From Flavobacteriaceae bacterium (GTDB lineage Bacteria; Bacteroidota; Bacteroidia; Flavobacteriales; Flavobacteriaceae): a stretch of 64,000 nucleotides of DNA. The notes below the pieces were generated by a model. That model was not told the DNA's origin. It saw nothing but the letters and a program-made list of their open reading frames with translations, and searched no databases. Every line of letters begins with the position of its first letter. Within the stretch, counting starts at the first letter, position 1. The DNA lies in NCBI GenBank assembly GCA_018402385.1, contig JAGYJA010000011.1:124001-188000 (forward strand), given 5' to 3'. The translations under genes and the position numbers were made by a program. Of this stretch, positions 33,992 to 42,206 are shown in pieces.

Positions 33992-36061
33992 ATGAATACA
34001 AGATATATTGCCGCACTGTTATTTCTTTTTTCAAGTGTCGTTTTTTCTCAAGAACTCACTGTAAAAGAAAGAATTACAAACCCCTCAAGTATTATTAATG
34101 ATGGTGTTATTGAGGTGAGCGTTGAAGGTGGGGTCCCTCCTTATAATTACAAATGGAGCAATCAAGACACCCCGCTACATTCAAATAAAGCTGTAAATCT
34201 CGTTGAAGGAGTTCCATATACCCTTACAGTTACCGATGCTGCAGGTACTTCTGTAAGTAAAGAATTTACAGTCCCCGCTGATGCAATTACAGAAAGATTT
34301 AATGGAACGTTTGCGCCCATTGTTTCAAGCATTGGAAGTGTTTTGTTCTGGGATCCTTTTTCTGCTATTGGAATATATGACCCGGTTGTTTATGCAGATG
34401 AAAAGTTAATACCTGCTCCACGGTGGGAACCCGGTATTGAAGGTGTATTTACTATTAAGAGATGGTTAAAAGAAGACGGAGCTAAAGTTCAAGAAGGAGA
34501 ACCCATCGCGATAATTGATAAAGATGGCGAAGATCTTGAAGTGGTTGCTCTGGCAAATGGAACTTTAAAACACTTAACTAAAGAAGGGAACACGATTTAT
34601 GATTCAACAAGAGGTACTGATATCATTGAAGCGGGAGCGCATAATTTTGCTTCAGTAGTGTATGATGAAAAAGTGCCCATCCTTCATTTAAATGGAGACA
34701 AACAACAAAAACCCATTCCATTCATCGTAATTTGGTTAGTGATTGGAGCCATTTTCTTTACAATAAGAATGGGCTTTATCAACATAAGAGGCTTTAGACA
34801 TGCGATAGATTTAGCTCGAGGTAAATATGATGACCCCAATGCACCCGGTCAAGTGACACACTTTCAAGCATTGACAACTGCAGTTTCAGGAACTGTTGGT
34901 TTGGGTAATATAGCCGGAGTTGCTGTGGCAATCTCTCTGGGTGGGGCAGGAGCCACCTTCTGGATGATATTGGCAGGTCTTTTGGGTATGTCTTCAAAAT
35001 TTGTAGAATGTACACTGGGTGTTAAATATCGTGAAATTGCCCCAGATGGTCGTGTGTTTGGAGGACCAATGAGCTATTTGAGAAAAGGACTTGAAAAGCA
35101 AAATAAAAAGAAATTAGGAAAAGTATTGGCTGCAGTGTTTGCTGTGCTTTGTGTTGGAGCCTCTTTTGGTGGAGGTAATATGTTCCAGGCAAACCAATCG
35201 TTTGAAGCTGTAAGCGGACAATTTCCGGCCATTGCTGAATATGGAGCCATCTTTGGTGTGATTATTATGATTTTGGTTGCAGCAGTTATTATTGGCGGAA
35301 TAAGAAGTATTGCAAAAGTTACCTCTAAAGTGGTTCCCTTTATGGCAAGCATTTATATTATTGCCTGTATCATAGTAATTGGTGCCAATATTGAAAATAT
35401 ACTTCCGGCATTTTCTGCTATCATTGATGGTGCTTTTAGTCCATCTGCACTCAAAGGTGGTGTGATTGGAGTTTTAATCTTAGGATTCCAAAGAGCTGCG
35501 TTCTCTAATGAGGCAGGTATTGGTTCTGCTGCGATCGCTCATAGTGCTGCTAAAACAAACAATCCGCCCTCAGAAGGTTTTGTTTCTCTGTTGGAACCAT
35601 TTATAGATACTGTTGTTGTTTGTACTTTAACTGCTCTGGTTTTAATCTTCACAGGAAAGCATGAAGTCTCAGGTATGGCAGGAGCTCAATTAACCTCTGA
35701 TGCTTTTGGTACTGTGCTTACCTGGTTTCCATATGTTTTAACAGGTGCGATATTTTTGTTTGCATTTTCCACAATGATTTCATGGTCTTACTACGGTATG
35801 AGAGCCTGGACTTATCTGTTTGGAAAAAGCAAAAAAACAGAAATGGCTTACAAACTTTTATTCCTTATATTTATAGTAGTTGGAGCCTCAGTAAGCCTTG
35901 GAGCGGTTCTTGACTTCTCAGATATGATGATTCTTGCGATGGCATTTCCTAATATTATAGGTCTTTATTTAATGTCTGGAGAGGTGCGTCAAGACTTAAG
36001 AGAATACATGGCTAAACTTAAAGCCGGGGAGTTATATAAATCACCCGGTAAAGAAAAATAA
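33992..36061 (+). CDS. sodium:alanine symporter family protein with extended periplasmic N-terminus
   Basis: A 689-residue protein. The C-terminal ~450 residues are an AGCS-type amino acid:cation symporter with about ten membrane segments and signatures [26 protein letters not shown] and [20 protein letters not shown]. Unusually, it begins with a signal peptide ([20 protein letters not shown]), then an SprB-repeat-like module ([20 protein letters not shown] ... [12 protein letters not shown]), then a biotinyl/lipoyl-hammerhead-like domain ([32 protein letters not shown]). The ATG at 33992 gives the proper signal peptide. The transported amino acid is not evident. It is followed after 11 bases by the HhH gene. 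Confidence 0.88.
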   Translation: MNTRYIAALLFLFSSVVFSQELTVKERITNPSSIINDGVIEVSVEGGVPPYNYKWSNQDTPLHSNKAVNLVEGVPYTLTVTDAAGTSVSKEFTVPADAITERFNGTFAPIVSSIGSVLFWDPFSAIGIYDPVVYADEKLIPAPRWEPGIEGVFTIKRWLKEDGAKVQEGEPIAIIDKDGEDLEVVALANGTLKHLTKEGNTIYDSTRGTDIIEAGAHNFASVVYDEKVPILHLNGDKQQKPIPFIVIWLVIGAIFFTIRMGFINIRGFRHAIDLARGKYDDPNAPGQVTHFQALTTAVSGTVGLGNIAGVAVAISLGGAGATFWMILAGLLGMSSKFVECTLGVKYREIAPDGRVFGGPMSYLRKGLEKQNKKKLGKVLAAVFAVLCVGASFGGGNMFQANQSFEAVSGQFPAIAEYGAIFGVIIMILVAAVIIGGIRSIAKVTSKVVPFMASIYIIACIIVIGANIENILPAFSAIIDGAFSPSALKGGVIGVLILGFQRAAFSNEAGIGSAAIAHSAAKTNNPPSEGFVSLLEPFIDTVVVCTLTALVLIFTGKHEVSGMAGAQLTSDAFGTVLTWFPYVLTGAIFLFAFSTMISWSYYGMRAWTYLFGKSKKTEMAYKLLFLIFIVVGASVSLGAVLDFSDMMILAMAFPNIIGLYLMSGEVRQDLREYMAKLKAGELYKSPGKEK

Positions 36062-36072
36062 ACATTTTTTCT

Positions 36073-36945
36073 ATGAAAAAATTAAAATCCCATCTCCGAT
36101 TTTCTAAAAATCAACGAAATGGGATTTTGTTTTTGGCATTATTCATTGTCGTCCTTCAATTAATTTATTTCAATATTGATTTTTCTAAGGAGCCCGTGTT
36201 GGATGTGAATTCTAAAGAAATTGTTGCTCTGCAGAGTGAAATAGACTCATTAAAACAAATTGCATCAAATTCAAAACAAAGGGAACCCAGAAAATTTAAT
36301 CCAAATTTCATAACTGAATACTCGGGCTATACATTGGGTATGTCACCTGAAGAAATAGACCGGTTACACCAATTTAGGGCAAAAGACAAATGGATCAATT
36401 CTATAGCAGACTTTAAGCGTGTTACACAGGTTTCAGATTCGATTTTAGATGAAATAAGTCCTCGTTTTCAATTTCCCGATTGGGTCACAAACCCAAAACC
36501 CAGATCAAACAACTGGGCATCCAAAACTGAAAAATCATTTACACAAAAAATCGATTTAAATAAAGCTACACCAGAGCAGCTTCAGGAAATTAATGGAGTG
36601 GGGGAAGTTCTCTCAAATCGAATTATCAATTTTAGAGATCGCCTCAATGGTTTTCAAATAGATGAACAATTACATGATGTCTATGGTCTTGAGTATGGTG
36701 TCGTAAAGAGAATTTTAAACGAGTTTACTGTAAAAGAGAAACCTGAGGTGGTAAAAATTAATATCAATACAGCTTCAGCTTCAGATATTGCAACCCTGCC
36801 GTTTATAAGTTTTAATCTGGCAAAAGAGATTGTGGATTACAGATTGCTTCGTGAGGGAATAAAAGAGATGGATGAACTTAAAAACATCAAAGGCTTTCCT
36901 GAACAAAAAATTGACAGATTTGCCTTATATTTGACACTCAAATAA
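36073..36945 (+). CDS. helix-hairpin-helix (ComEA-like) membrane-anchored protein
   Basis: A 290-residue protein with one N-terminal membrane segment (about 18-37, GILFLALFIVVLQLIYFNI) and a soluble part holding two or three HhH units: IDLNKATPEQLQEINGVGEVLSNRIINFRDRL and ININTASASDIATLPFISFNLAKEIVDYR, each with the Gly-containing turn. ComEA-type HhH domains bind double-stranded DNA in competence systems, but this longer form is widespread in Bacteroidota and not proven to act in DNA uptake. It is likely co-transcribed with the symporter gene. Confidence 0.85.
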   Translation: MKKLKSHLRFSKNQRNGILFLALFIVVLQLIYFNIDFSKEPVLDVNSKEIVALQSEIDSLKQIASNSKQREPRKFNPNFITEYSGYTLGMSPEEIDRLHQFRAKDKWINSIADFKRVTQVSDSILDEISPRFQFPDWVTNPKPRSNNWASKTEKSFTQKIDLNKATPEQLQEINGVGEVLSNRIINFRDRLNGFQIDEQLHDVYGLEYGVVKRILNEFTVKEKPEVVKININTASASDIATLPFISFNLAKEIVDYRLLREGIKEMDELKNIKGFPEQKIDRFALYLTLK

Positions 36946-36995
36946 TAATTGAATATCACGCCTCTTTTTAGGCATATACCATCAACAAAAAATTT

Positions 36996-38162
36996 ATGAA
37001 TATCACATACTTTACTGAAGAACACGAGTTATTTCGAAAAAGCTTTCAAGAGTTTTTACAAAAGGAAGTTGTTCCACATATTGAAAAATGGGAAAAAACC
37101 GGAACCATAGACCGCTTTATCTGGGAAAAGTTTGGAGAGATGGGTTATTTTGGTCTCAATTACCCTGAAAAATATGGAGGAATGGGACTTGATTTGTTTT
37201 ATACGGTTATATTTCTGGAAGAATTGCAAAAAATTAATTCAGGTGGTTTTTCAGCAGCTATGTGGGCACATGCATATCTAGCAATGACGCATTTGAATGC
37301 TGAAGGCAGTGAAGAAATAAAACAAAATTATCTTACCCCAAGCATTCATGGAGAAAAAATTGGTTGTTTGTGTATCACAGAGCCTTTCGGCGGAAGTGAT
37401 GTGGCCGGAATGAAAACGACCGCAGTCAAAAAAGGAGATTCCTATATAATTAATGGATCAAAAACTTTTATAACAAATGGTGTTTATTCAGACTATCTAG
37501 TTGTGGCAGCAAAGACAAACCCCGAACTTGGAAATAAAGGAATGAGTATTTTTGTTATGGATCGTGATACTCCCGGAATTTCTGCAACAAAACTTGACAA
37601 ACTAGGATGGCGTGCTTCAGACACTGCAGAAATTGCATTTGATAATGTTGAGATACCGGCATCCAATTTAATGGGAGAAGAAAACAGAGGATTTGCATAT
37701 ATCATGCAACATTTTGCTTCAGAGCGATTGATTATGGGAATCAATGCGCACGCAAGGGCAGAATATGCTATAGATTATGCTCTTGATTATATGGCAGAGC
37801 GTAAAGCATTTGGGCAAACAATTAATAAATTCCAGGCATTAAGACACAAAATTGCAGAACTGGCCAGCCAGGTTGAAATGTGTAAAGTCTTTAACTACAA
37901 TGTAGCCGCTCGTTTGAATAACGGAGAATATGTTGTTAAGGAAGCCACTATGTCAAAACTGCTTTCAACAAAAATTGCTGATGAGGTCATCTATGAATGT
38001 TTGCAATTTTTAGGCGGATATGGCTATATGGAAGAGTACCCAATGGCCAGGCTTTTACGTGACAGCAGACTAGGACCCATTGGAGGAGGTACTTCAGAAA
38101 TTTTAAGAGAAATCATTGCTAAAATGATTATTGAGAAGAAAGAATACAAGCCGGCAACTTAA
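36996..38162 (+). CDS. acyl-CoA dehydrogenase family protein
   Basis: A 388-residue FAD enzyme that introduces the alpha-beta double bond in acyl-CoA. It has CITEPFGGSDVAGMKTTA and FITNGVYSDYLVVAAKT around the FAD site, and the C-terminal LQFLGGYGYMEEYPMARLLRDSRLGPIGGGTSEI. Where medium-chain enzymes have the catalytic Glu (in the xEGT motif), this protein has Gly (GGGTSEI). A Glu is present in the helix NAHARAEYAIDY, the place used by long-chain and isovaleryl-type enzymes, so it is probably of that class. Substrate length is not determined. Confidence 0.92.
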   Translation: MNITYFTEEHELFRKSFQEFLQKEVVPHIEKWEKTGTIDRFIWEKFGEMGYFGLNYPEKYGGMGLDLFYTVIFLEELQKINSGGFSAAMWAHAYLAMTHLNAEGSEEIKQNYLTPSIHGEKIGCLCITEPFGGSDVAGMKTTAVKKGDSYIINGSKTFITNGVYSDYLVVAAKTNPELGNKGMSIFVMDRDTPGISATKLDKLGWRASDTAEIAFDNVEIPASNLMGEENRGFAYIMQHFASERLIMGINAHARAEYAIDYALDYMAERKAFGQTINKFQALRHKIAELASQVEMCKVFNYNVAARLNNGEYVVKEATMSKLLSTKIADEVIYECLQFLGGYGYMEEYPMARLLRDSRLGPIGGGTSEILREIIAKMIIEKKEYKPAT

Positions 38163-38202
38163 TTTTCTTCTAAAAGATTATTTTTTTATTCAAATTTTTA
38201 AT

Positions 38203-38210
38203 TAAATTTG
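38203..38210 (+). promoter_or_regulatory. -7 promoter element for rpsU
   Basis: TAAATTTG matches TAnnTTTG, 38 bases ahead of the rpsU ATG and upstream of its Shine-Dalgarno sequence. Confidence 0.5.
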
Positions 38211-38224
38211 CCGCGCTAAAAGAG

Positions 38225-38232
38225 AGGAGGTG
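38225..38232 (+). promoter_or_regulatory. strong Shine-Dalgarno sequence of rpsU
   Basis: AGGAGGTG is perfectly complementary to the 3' end of 16S rRNA and lies 8 bases before the ATG. Most genes here have no such site. In Bacteroidota the anti-SD is sequestered on the ribosome by proteins including bS21, and rpsU is known to keep a strong SD, allowing bS21 to control its own synthesis. Confidence 0.85.
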
Positions 38233-38240
38233 CACATCTT

Positions 38241-38435
38241 ATGCTAATTATACCAATAAAAGACGGAGAAAATATAGACAGAGCGCTGAAGCGTTTTAAA
38301 AGAAAGTTTGATAGAACTCAAACAATGCGTCAGTTGAGAAACAGACAAGCTTTCACAAAGCCCTCAGTTTCACGAAGAGCGCAAATACAAAAAGCGCAAT
38401 ACATTCAGAGATTGAGAGATAATGAAAACTTTTAA
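38241..38435 (+). CDS. rpsU: 30S ribosomal protein bS21
   Basis: A 64-residue, strongly basic protein with the bS21 pattern MLIIPIKDGENIDRALKRFKRKFDRT, then RQLRNRQAFTKPSVSRR. It sits on the 30S platform near the 16S 3' end. In Bacteroidota it helps hide the anti-Shine-Dalgarno sequence. The gene has a promoter element, a strong SD at 38225-38232 and an intrinsic terminator, so it is a single-gene unit that can be regulated by bS21 itself. Confidence 0.97.
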   Translation: MLIIPIKDGENIDRALKRFKRKFDRTQTMRQLRNRQAFTKPSVSRRAQIQKAQYIQRLRDNENF

Positions 38436-38455
38436 ATTTCAAAAAATATTTAATT

Positions 38456-38484
38456 AAAATCCCGAGCTATCGGGATTTTTTTTT
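38456..38484 (+). terminator. intrinsic terminator after rpsU
   Basis: AAAATCCCGA (38456-38465), loop GCTA, TCGGGATTTT (38470-38479) plus further T. It starts 20 bases after the rpsU stop. Confidence 0.88.
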
Positions 38485-38546
38485 GCTGACAATTATCAGT
38501 TATATTTCTTTTAAGTTTCGTAAATTTACCTTTCAACGATTTAACT

Positions 38547-39437
38547 ATGCAAGTTTCGGCCTATTTAAACTACCTGGCTTTAGAAAAAAAATATTCTCCT
38601 CATACTGTTTTGGCTTATAAAAATGATTTGGAATCTTTTTTGGCATTCATTGAAGAAGAGTTTAAGTGTAAAGAAGGTGACTTAGTTAATTATTCAATGA
38701 TTCGTTCTTGGATTGTGACCTTGGTAGAGAAGAAAATAAATAACAGGTCCATCAACAGAAAAATAGCTTCCTTAAAATCTTATTTTAAATTTCTTTTAAA
38801 AACAAATCAAATTTCTGAAAATCCTCTGGCAAAGCACAAGGCCTTAAAAGTTGCCAAAACACTTCAGGTTCCATTTTCAGAAAAAGAAATAACTTCAGTC
38901 ATCAATAATTTTAGCACTCATGAAGATTTTGAAAGTGTTAGAAATAAAGCAATTGTAGAGCTTTTTTATGCGACAGGTATGAGAAAATCAGAATTAATAG
39001 GGTTGAAGGTTACAGATCTTGATTTTCAAAATAAGGTTGTTAGGATTTTGGGTAAGAGAAACAAAGAACGCATTGTTCCCTTGATTCATTCAACAATGAA
39101 TACATTAAAGTCCTATTTATTGAAAAGAGAAGAAATAGAAAACACACAATCAGAAAATTTTCTTTTCTTATCAAAAAATGGAGTTAAATTGAATCAAACA
39201 CTTGCTTACAGAATTATTAATAATTACTTTAGTAACATATCATCAAAAGAAAAAAAGAGTCCACATATTTTAAGACACTCTTTTGCAACACATCTTTTAA
39301 ATGAAGGAGCAGATTTGAATTCTATCAAAGAATTGTTGGGTCACTCAAGTTTAGCTTCAACACAAGTTTATACAAACAACAGCATTGCCGAATTAAAAAA
39401 GGTGTATGCTAAGACACATCCTAGAAATAAAGATTAA
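38547..39437 (+). CDS. tyrosine recombinase (XerC/XerD-like)
   Basis: A 296-residue tyrosine recombinase with an N-terminal core-binding domain (SAYLNYLALEKKYSPHTVLAYKNDL) and a catalytic domain. Catalytic residues: Arg in ATGMRKSELIGL, His-x-x-Arg in PHILRHSFATHLLNEG, His in LLGHSSLAST, and Tyr in QVYTNNS. This is the housekeeping Xer found between rpsU and hpf in flavobacteria, acting on chromosome dimers at dif, not a mobile-element integrase. Whether it is XerC or XerD cannot be told here. Confidence 0.9.
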   Translation: MQVSAYLNYLALEKKYSPHTVLAYKNDLESFLAFIEEEFKCKEGDLVNYSMIRSWIVTLVEKKINNRSINRKIASLKSYFKFLLKTNQISENPLAKHKALKVAKTLQVPFSEKEITSVINNFSTHEDFESVRNKAIVELFYATGMRKSELIGLKVTDLDFQNKVVRILGKRNKERIVPLIHSTMNTLKSYLLKREEIENTQSENFLFLSKNGVKLNQTLAYRIINNYFSNISSKEKKSPHILRHSFATHLLNEGADLNSIKELLGHSSLASTQVYTNNSIAELKKVYAKTHPRNKD

Positions 39438-39461
39438 AGAATAAATTTAAAACTACAGCCT

Positions 39462-39764
39462 ATGAAAGTAAATGTGCAAACTCCGGGTTTTGATGCAGAC
39501 ATCAAATTGATTAACTTCATCGAGAAGAAATTAAGTAAGCTTGAACAATTTTATGACAAAATTATTTTTGCTGATGTTTTTCTAAAATTAGAAAATACTG
39601 CCAGTCCTGAAAATAAAATAGTAGAAGTTTTATTAAGTATTCCTAAAGGAGATTTAATTATCAAAAAGGAATGCAAACGATTTGAAATTGGAATTGATGA
39701 ATGTGTTCAATCTTTAGAAAGACAACTTAAAAAGAGAAAAGAAAAACAAAGAGCACACTTATAA
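39462..39764 (+). CDS. hpf: ribosome hibernation-promoting factor (HPF/YfiA family)
   Basis: A 100-residue protein, the short form of the family: MKVNVQTPGFDADIKLINFIEKKLSKLEQFYD, then VFLKLENTASPENKIVEVLLSIPKGDLIIKKE and a basic tail (LKKRKEKQRAHL). It binds the 30S decoding centre and protects resting ribosomes. It lacks the C-terminal dimerisation domain of long HPF. It is 24 bases after the xer gene and likely shares its transcript. Confidence 0.92.
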   Translation: MKVNVQTPGFDADIKLINFIEKKLSKLEQFYDKIIFADVFLKLENTASPENKIVEVLLSIPKGDLIIKKECKRFEIGIDECVQSLERQLKKRKEKQRAHL

Positions 39765-39804
39765 TTTTTTTTTCAAAAAAGTTTTTTTAAAAACAAAATT
39801 TATA

Positions 39805-39812
39805 TACATTTG
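39805..39812 (+). promoter_or_regulatory. -7 promoter element for the tRNA-tuf cluster
   Basis: TACATTTG matches TAnnTTTG about 50 bases upstream of the first tRNA. It is the only good match between hpf and the tRNAs, so it probably drives tRNA-Thr and possibly the genes after it. Confidence 0.5.
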
Positions 39813-39861
39813 CAGTCCGTTAGAAATAGCGGACTTTTTTATGTTCAAAAAAGTAGTAAAA

Positions 39862-39935
39862 GCCGATGTAGCTCAGCTGGCTAGAGCAGCTGATTTGTAA
39901 TCAGCAGGTCGTGGGTTCGAGTCCCTCCATCGGCT
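39862..39935 (+). tRNA. tRNA-Thr (TGT)
   Basis: 74 bases. Acceptor GCCGATG pairs with CATCGGC, the anticodon stem GCTGA/TCAGC holds loop TTTGTAA (anticodon TGT), and the T arm reads GTGGGTTCGAGTCCC. No CCA is encoded. Confidence 0.97.
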
Positions 39936-39990
39936 CTTAATGTTCTAAAAATTAAAGGATTACCAGCTTTGAATTGTTGGTTAAGACTTT

Positions 39991-40072
<82 letters not shown>

Positions 40073-40123
40073 CAAAATATTCGCGAAAGCGAAGACGCAA
40101 ATTTTAAAACTTGTGCATGATCA

Positions 40124-40310
40124 TTAAAATTTTGAAATATCAAATTTGAAATAATAAATTTCAAATGAATAAGCGGGAGTAGCTCAGTTGGTAGTCCGCC
40201 AGAGGCGGATCCAAGCTGAAACTCGCAATAATAAGGTCTTTAAAATTTTGAAATATTAAATTTGAAATAACAAATTTCAAATGAATAAGCGGGAGTAGCT
40301 CAGTTGGTAG
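40124..40310 (+). repeat. imperfect direct duplication (116-bp period) containing the 5' half of tRNA-Gly
   Basis: The 71 bases 40124-40194 reappear at 40240-40310 with two differences. Each copy contains a hairpin (ATTTGAAAT and ATTTCAAAT) followed by the first 22 bases of tRNA-Gly. The upstream copy then turns into a truncated pseudogene, the downstream copy into the real tRNA. A duplication of the tRNA-Gly region followed by decay explains this. Confidence 0.8.
40173..40226 (+). pseudogene. tRNA-Gly pseudogene interrupted by a short palindrome
   Basis: Bases 1-22 match the intact tRNA-Gly at 40289. The anticodon-stem start is replaced by TCCGCC-AGA-GGCGGA (40195-40209), a perfect 6-bp hairpin. 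Then CCAAGCTGAA matches again and the sequence decays; the T arm and acceptor 3' half are missing. It cannot fold as a tRNA. Confidence 0.8.
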
Positions 40311-40361
40311 AGCGTCAGCCTTCCAAGCTGAATGTCGCCGGTTCGAACCCGGTCTCCCGCT
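40289..40361 (+). tRNA. tRNA-Gly (TCC)
   Basis: 73 bases. Acceptor GCGGGAG pairs with CTCCCGC, anticodon loop CTTCCAA gives TCC, and the T arm GCCGGTTCGAACCCGGT is intact. It is the functional member of the duplicated pair. Confidence 0.97.
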
Positions 40362-40473
40362 CAAAAAAAGATTTTAAATTTCTGGCAATACATAATTTAG
40401 TATTAAAACCGGAAAATTAAAAGCTGACACGAGCGCAGCGAACTGTGCAAAGCAAAACTTGGAACCCATTCCT

Positions 40474-40545
40474 GCCGACGTAGCTCAGGGGTAGAGCGTT
40501 TCCTTGGTAAGGAAGAGGTCACGGGTTCAATTCCCGTCGTTGGCT
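40474..40545 (+). tRNA. tRNA-Thr (GGT)
   Basis: 72 bases. Acceptor GCCGACG pairs with CGTTGGC (one G-T pair), anticodon loop TTGGTAA gives GGT, and the T arm reads CACGGGTTCAATTCCCGT. It lies 56 bases upstream of tuf. Confidence 0.97.
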
Positions 40546-40601
40546 CAAAGTTGTAAATACATTGAACACTAATATATAACTAAGATTAAAATTTTTTAAA
40601 C

Positions 40602-41789
40602 ATGGCAAAGGAAACTTTCGATCGTTCCAAACCGCACTTAAATATAGGTACAATTGGACACGTTGATCACGGTAAAACAACTTTAACAGCAGCTATTACA
40701 AGAGTATTGGCAGCAGCTGGACTTTCTGAAGCAAGATCATTTGATCAAATTGATAACGCTCCGGAAGAAAAAGAAAGAGGTATCACTATTAATACTTCTC
40801 ACGTAGAATATTCTACAGCAAATCGTCATTATGCTCACGTTGACTGTCCAGGTCACGCCGATTATGTGAAAAACATGGTTACCGGTGCAGCACAAATGGA
40901 CGGTGCAATCCTTGTGGTTGCTGCTACAGATGGGCCTATGCCACAAACTCGTGAGCACATCCTTCTTGGTCGTCAGGTAGGAATTCCTAGAATTGTAGTA
41001 TTTATGAACAAGGTTGACCTTGTTGATGATGAAGAATTACTTGAACTCGTTGAAATGGAAATCAGAGATTTATTGTCTTTCTATGAATATGATGGAGATA
41101 ATGGTCCTGTTATTGCCGGATCTGCACTTGGAGCTTTGGAAGGAGATGAAAAGTGGTCACAATCAGTTCTTGAATTAATGGAAGCTGTTGACAGTTGGAT
41201 TGAAATGCCAACACGTGATGTTGATAAGCCTTTCTTAATGCCTATTGAAGATGTATTCTCTATCACTGGTCGTGGTACTGTTGCAACCGGAAGAATAGAA
41301 ACTGGTGTTGCAAATACTGGAGACCCAGTTGAAATCATTGGTATGGGAGCACAAAAATTAACATCTACTATAACTGGTGTTGAAATGTTCCGTAAAATAT
41401 TAGATAGAGGTGAAGCAGGTGATAACGTTGGTATTCTTTTAAGAGGTATTGAGAAAACTCAAATCTCAAGAGGAATGGTAATCGTTAAGCCGGGTTCAGT
41501 TACTCCACATAAAAAATTCAAAGCTGAGGTGTATGTTTTGAAGAAAGAAGAAGGTGGTCGTCACACTCCTTTCCACAACAACTACCGTCCACAGTTTTAT
41601 GTACGTACAACTGACGTTACCGGTAATATTTCACTTCCTGATGGAGTTGAAATGGTAATGCCCGGTGATAACTTAACAATCACTGTTGAATTAATTCAAC
41701 CAATTGCAATGAATGTAGGTTTACGTTTTGCAATTCGTGAAGGTGGTAGAACAGTTGGTGCTGGTCAGGTAACTGAGATATTAGACTAA
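40602..41789 (+). CDS. tuf: elongation factor Tu
   Basis: EF-Tu carries aminoacyl-tRNA to the ribosome as a GTPase. The 395-residue protein has all G motifs: GHVDHGKT (19-26), DCPGHADY and NKVD, plus the switch region [12 protein letters not shown]. Domains 2 and 3 include [13 protein letters not shown] and the C-terminal [10 protein letters not shown]. It is embedded between tRNA genes and secE-nusG, the usual Bacteroidota order. A 15-bp hairpin follows at 41810-41844. Confidence 0.99.
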   Translation: MAKETFDRSKPHLNIGTIGHVDHGKTTLTAAITRVLAAAGLSEARSFDQIDNAPEEKERGITINTSHVEYSTANRHYAHVDCPGHADYVKNMVTGAAQMDGAILVVAATDGPMPQTREHILLGRQVGIPRIVVFMNKVDLVDDEELLELVEMEIRDLLSFYEYDGDNGPVIAGSALGALEGDEKWSQSVLELMEAVDSWIEMPTRDVDKPFLMPIEDVFSITGRGTVATGRIETGVANTGDPVEIIGMGAQKLTSTITGVEMFRKILDRGEAGDNVGILLRGIEKTQISRGMVIVKPGSVTPHKKFKAEVYVLKKEEGGRHTPFHNNYRPQFYVRTTDVTGNISLPDGVEMVMPGDNLTITVELIQPIAMNVGLRFAIREGGRTVGAGQVTEILD

Positions 41790-41809
41790 TTAAAGTTTAA
41801 AATGATAGT

Positions 41810-41844
41810 CTTAAAGGTATCCGCTATACGCGGGTGCCTTTAAG
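41810..41844 (+). other. long hairpin between tuf and tRNA-Trp
   Basis: CTTAAAGGTATCCGC (41810-41824) pairs along its whole length with GCGGGTGCCTTTAAG (41830-41844), 15 pairs including two G-U, loop TATAC. It has no T run, so an RNA processing site or a weak terminator is more likely than a strong terminator. Confidence 0.7.
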
Positions 41845-41904
41845 TATTTATCAACGGGTTTAGCTAATCCCAAATCAGTTTTAGGAAGAGCAAAACTTTG
41901 AGAA

Positions 41905-41977
41905 ACGGGTTTAGCTCAGTTGGTAGAGCACTGGTCTCCAAAACCAGGTGTCGGGAGTTCGAGTCTCTCAACCCGTG
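41905..41977 (+). tRNA. tRNA-Trp (CCA)
   Basis: 73 bases. Acceptor ACGGGTT pairs with AACCCGT, anticodon stem CTGGT/ACCAG with loop CTCCAAA gives anticodon CCA. It lies directly before secE. Confidence 0.97.
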
Positions 41978-42007
41978 CAATATTAATTAAACAAATAACG
42001 AGAAAGA

Positions 42008-42196
42008 ATGCTAAATTATATTCAAGAATCGTTCAACGAATTAAAAAATCATGTCACCTGGACTTCCTGGTCTGAAGCACAACGATTAACAGTTATAGTT
42101 GCGGTGTTTTCGATTATCCTTTCGCTTGCGATTTGGGGAGTAGATACGATCTTCAGTGACATTATTGCTCAGTATTTTATTTGGATAAAATCCTAA
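42008..42196 (+). CDS. secE: preprotein translocase subunit SecE
   Basis: A 62-residue short SecE with one membrane segment (LTVIVAVFSIILSLAIWGVDTIF) after the conserved amphipathic start FNELKNHVTWTSWSEAQR. SecE stabilises SecY in the Sec channel. It is 10 bases before nusG in the secE-nusG-rplKAJL-rpoBC cluster, the standard order. Confidence 0.96.
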   Translation: MLNYIQESFNELKNHVTWTSWSEAQRLTVIVAVFSIILSLAIWGVDTIFSDIIAQYFIWIKS

Positions 42197-42206
42197 ATAC
42201 AGAAAC

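Noticed and set aside
38547..39437. Tyrosine recombinase as sign of an integrated element near tRNA genes
   Set aside because: It is the housekeeping Xer gene in its usual place between rpsU and hpf; no att repeats, phage or transfer genes lie nearby.
40082..40100. TTCGC-GAAA-GCGAA hairpin after tRNA-Tyr as a terminator
   Set aside because: No T run follows, and the stem is short. A similar GCGAAAGC hairpin after rpoC does have a T run and is listed there.
41854..41865. Fragment of tRNA-Trp as a second pseudogene
   Set aside because: Only 12 bases match the tRNA 5' end, too short to call a pseudogene.
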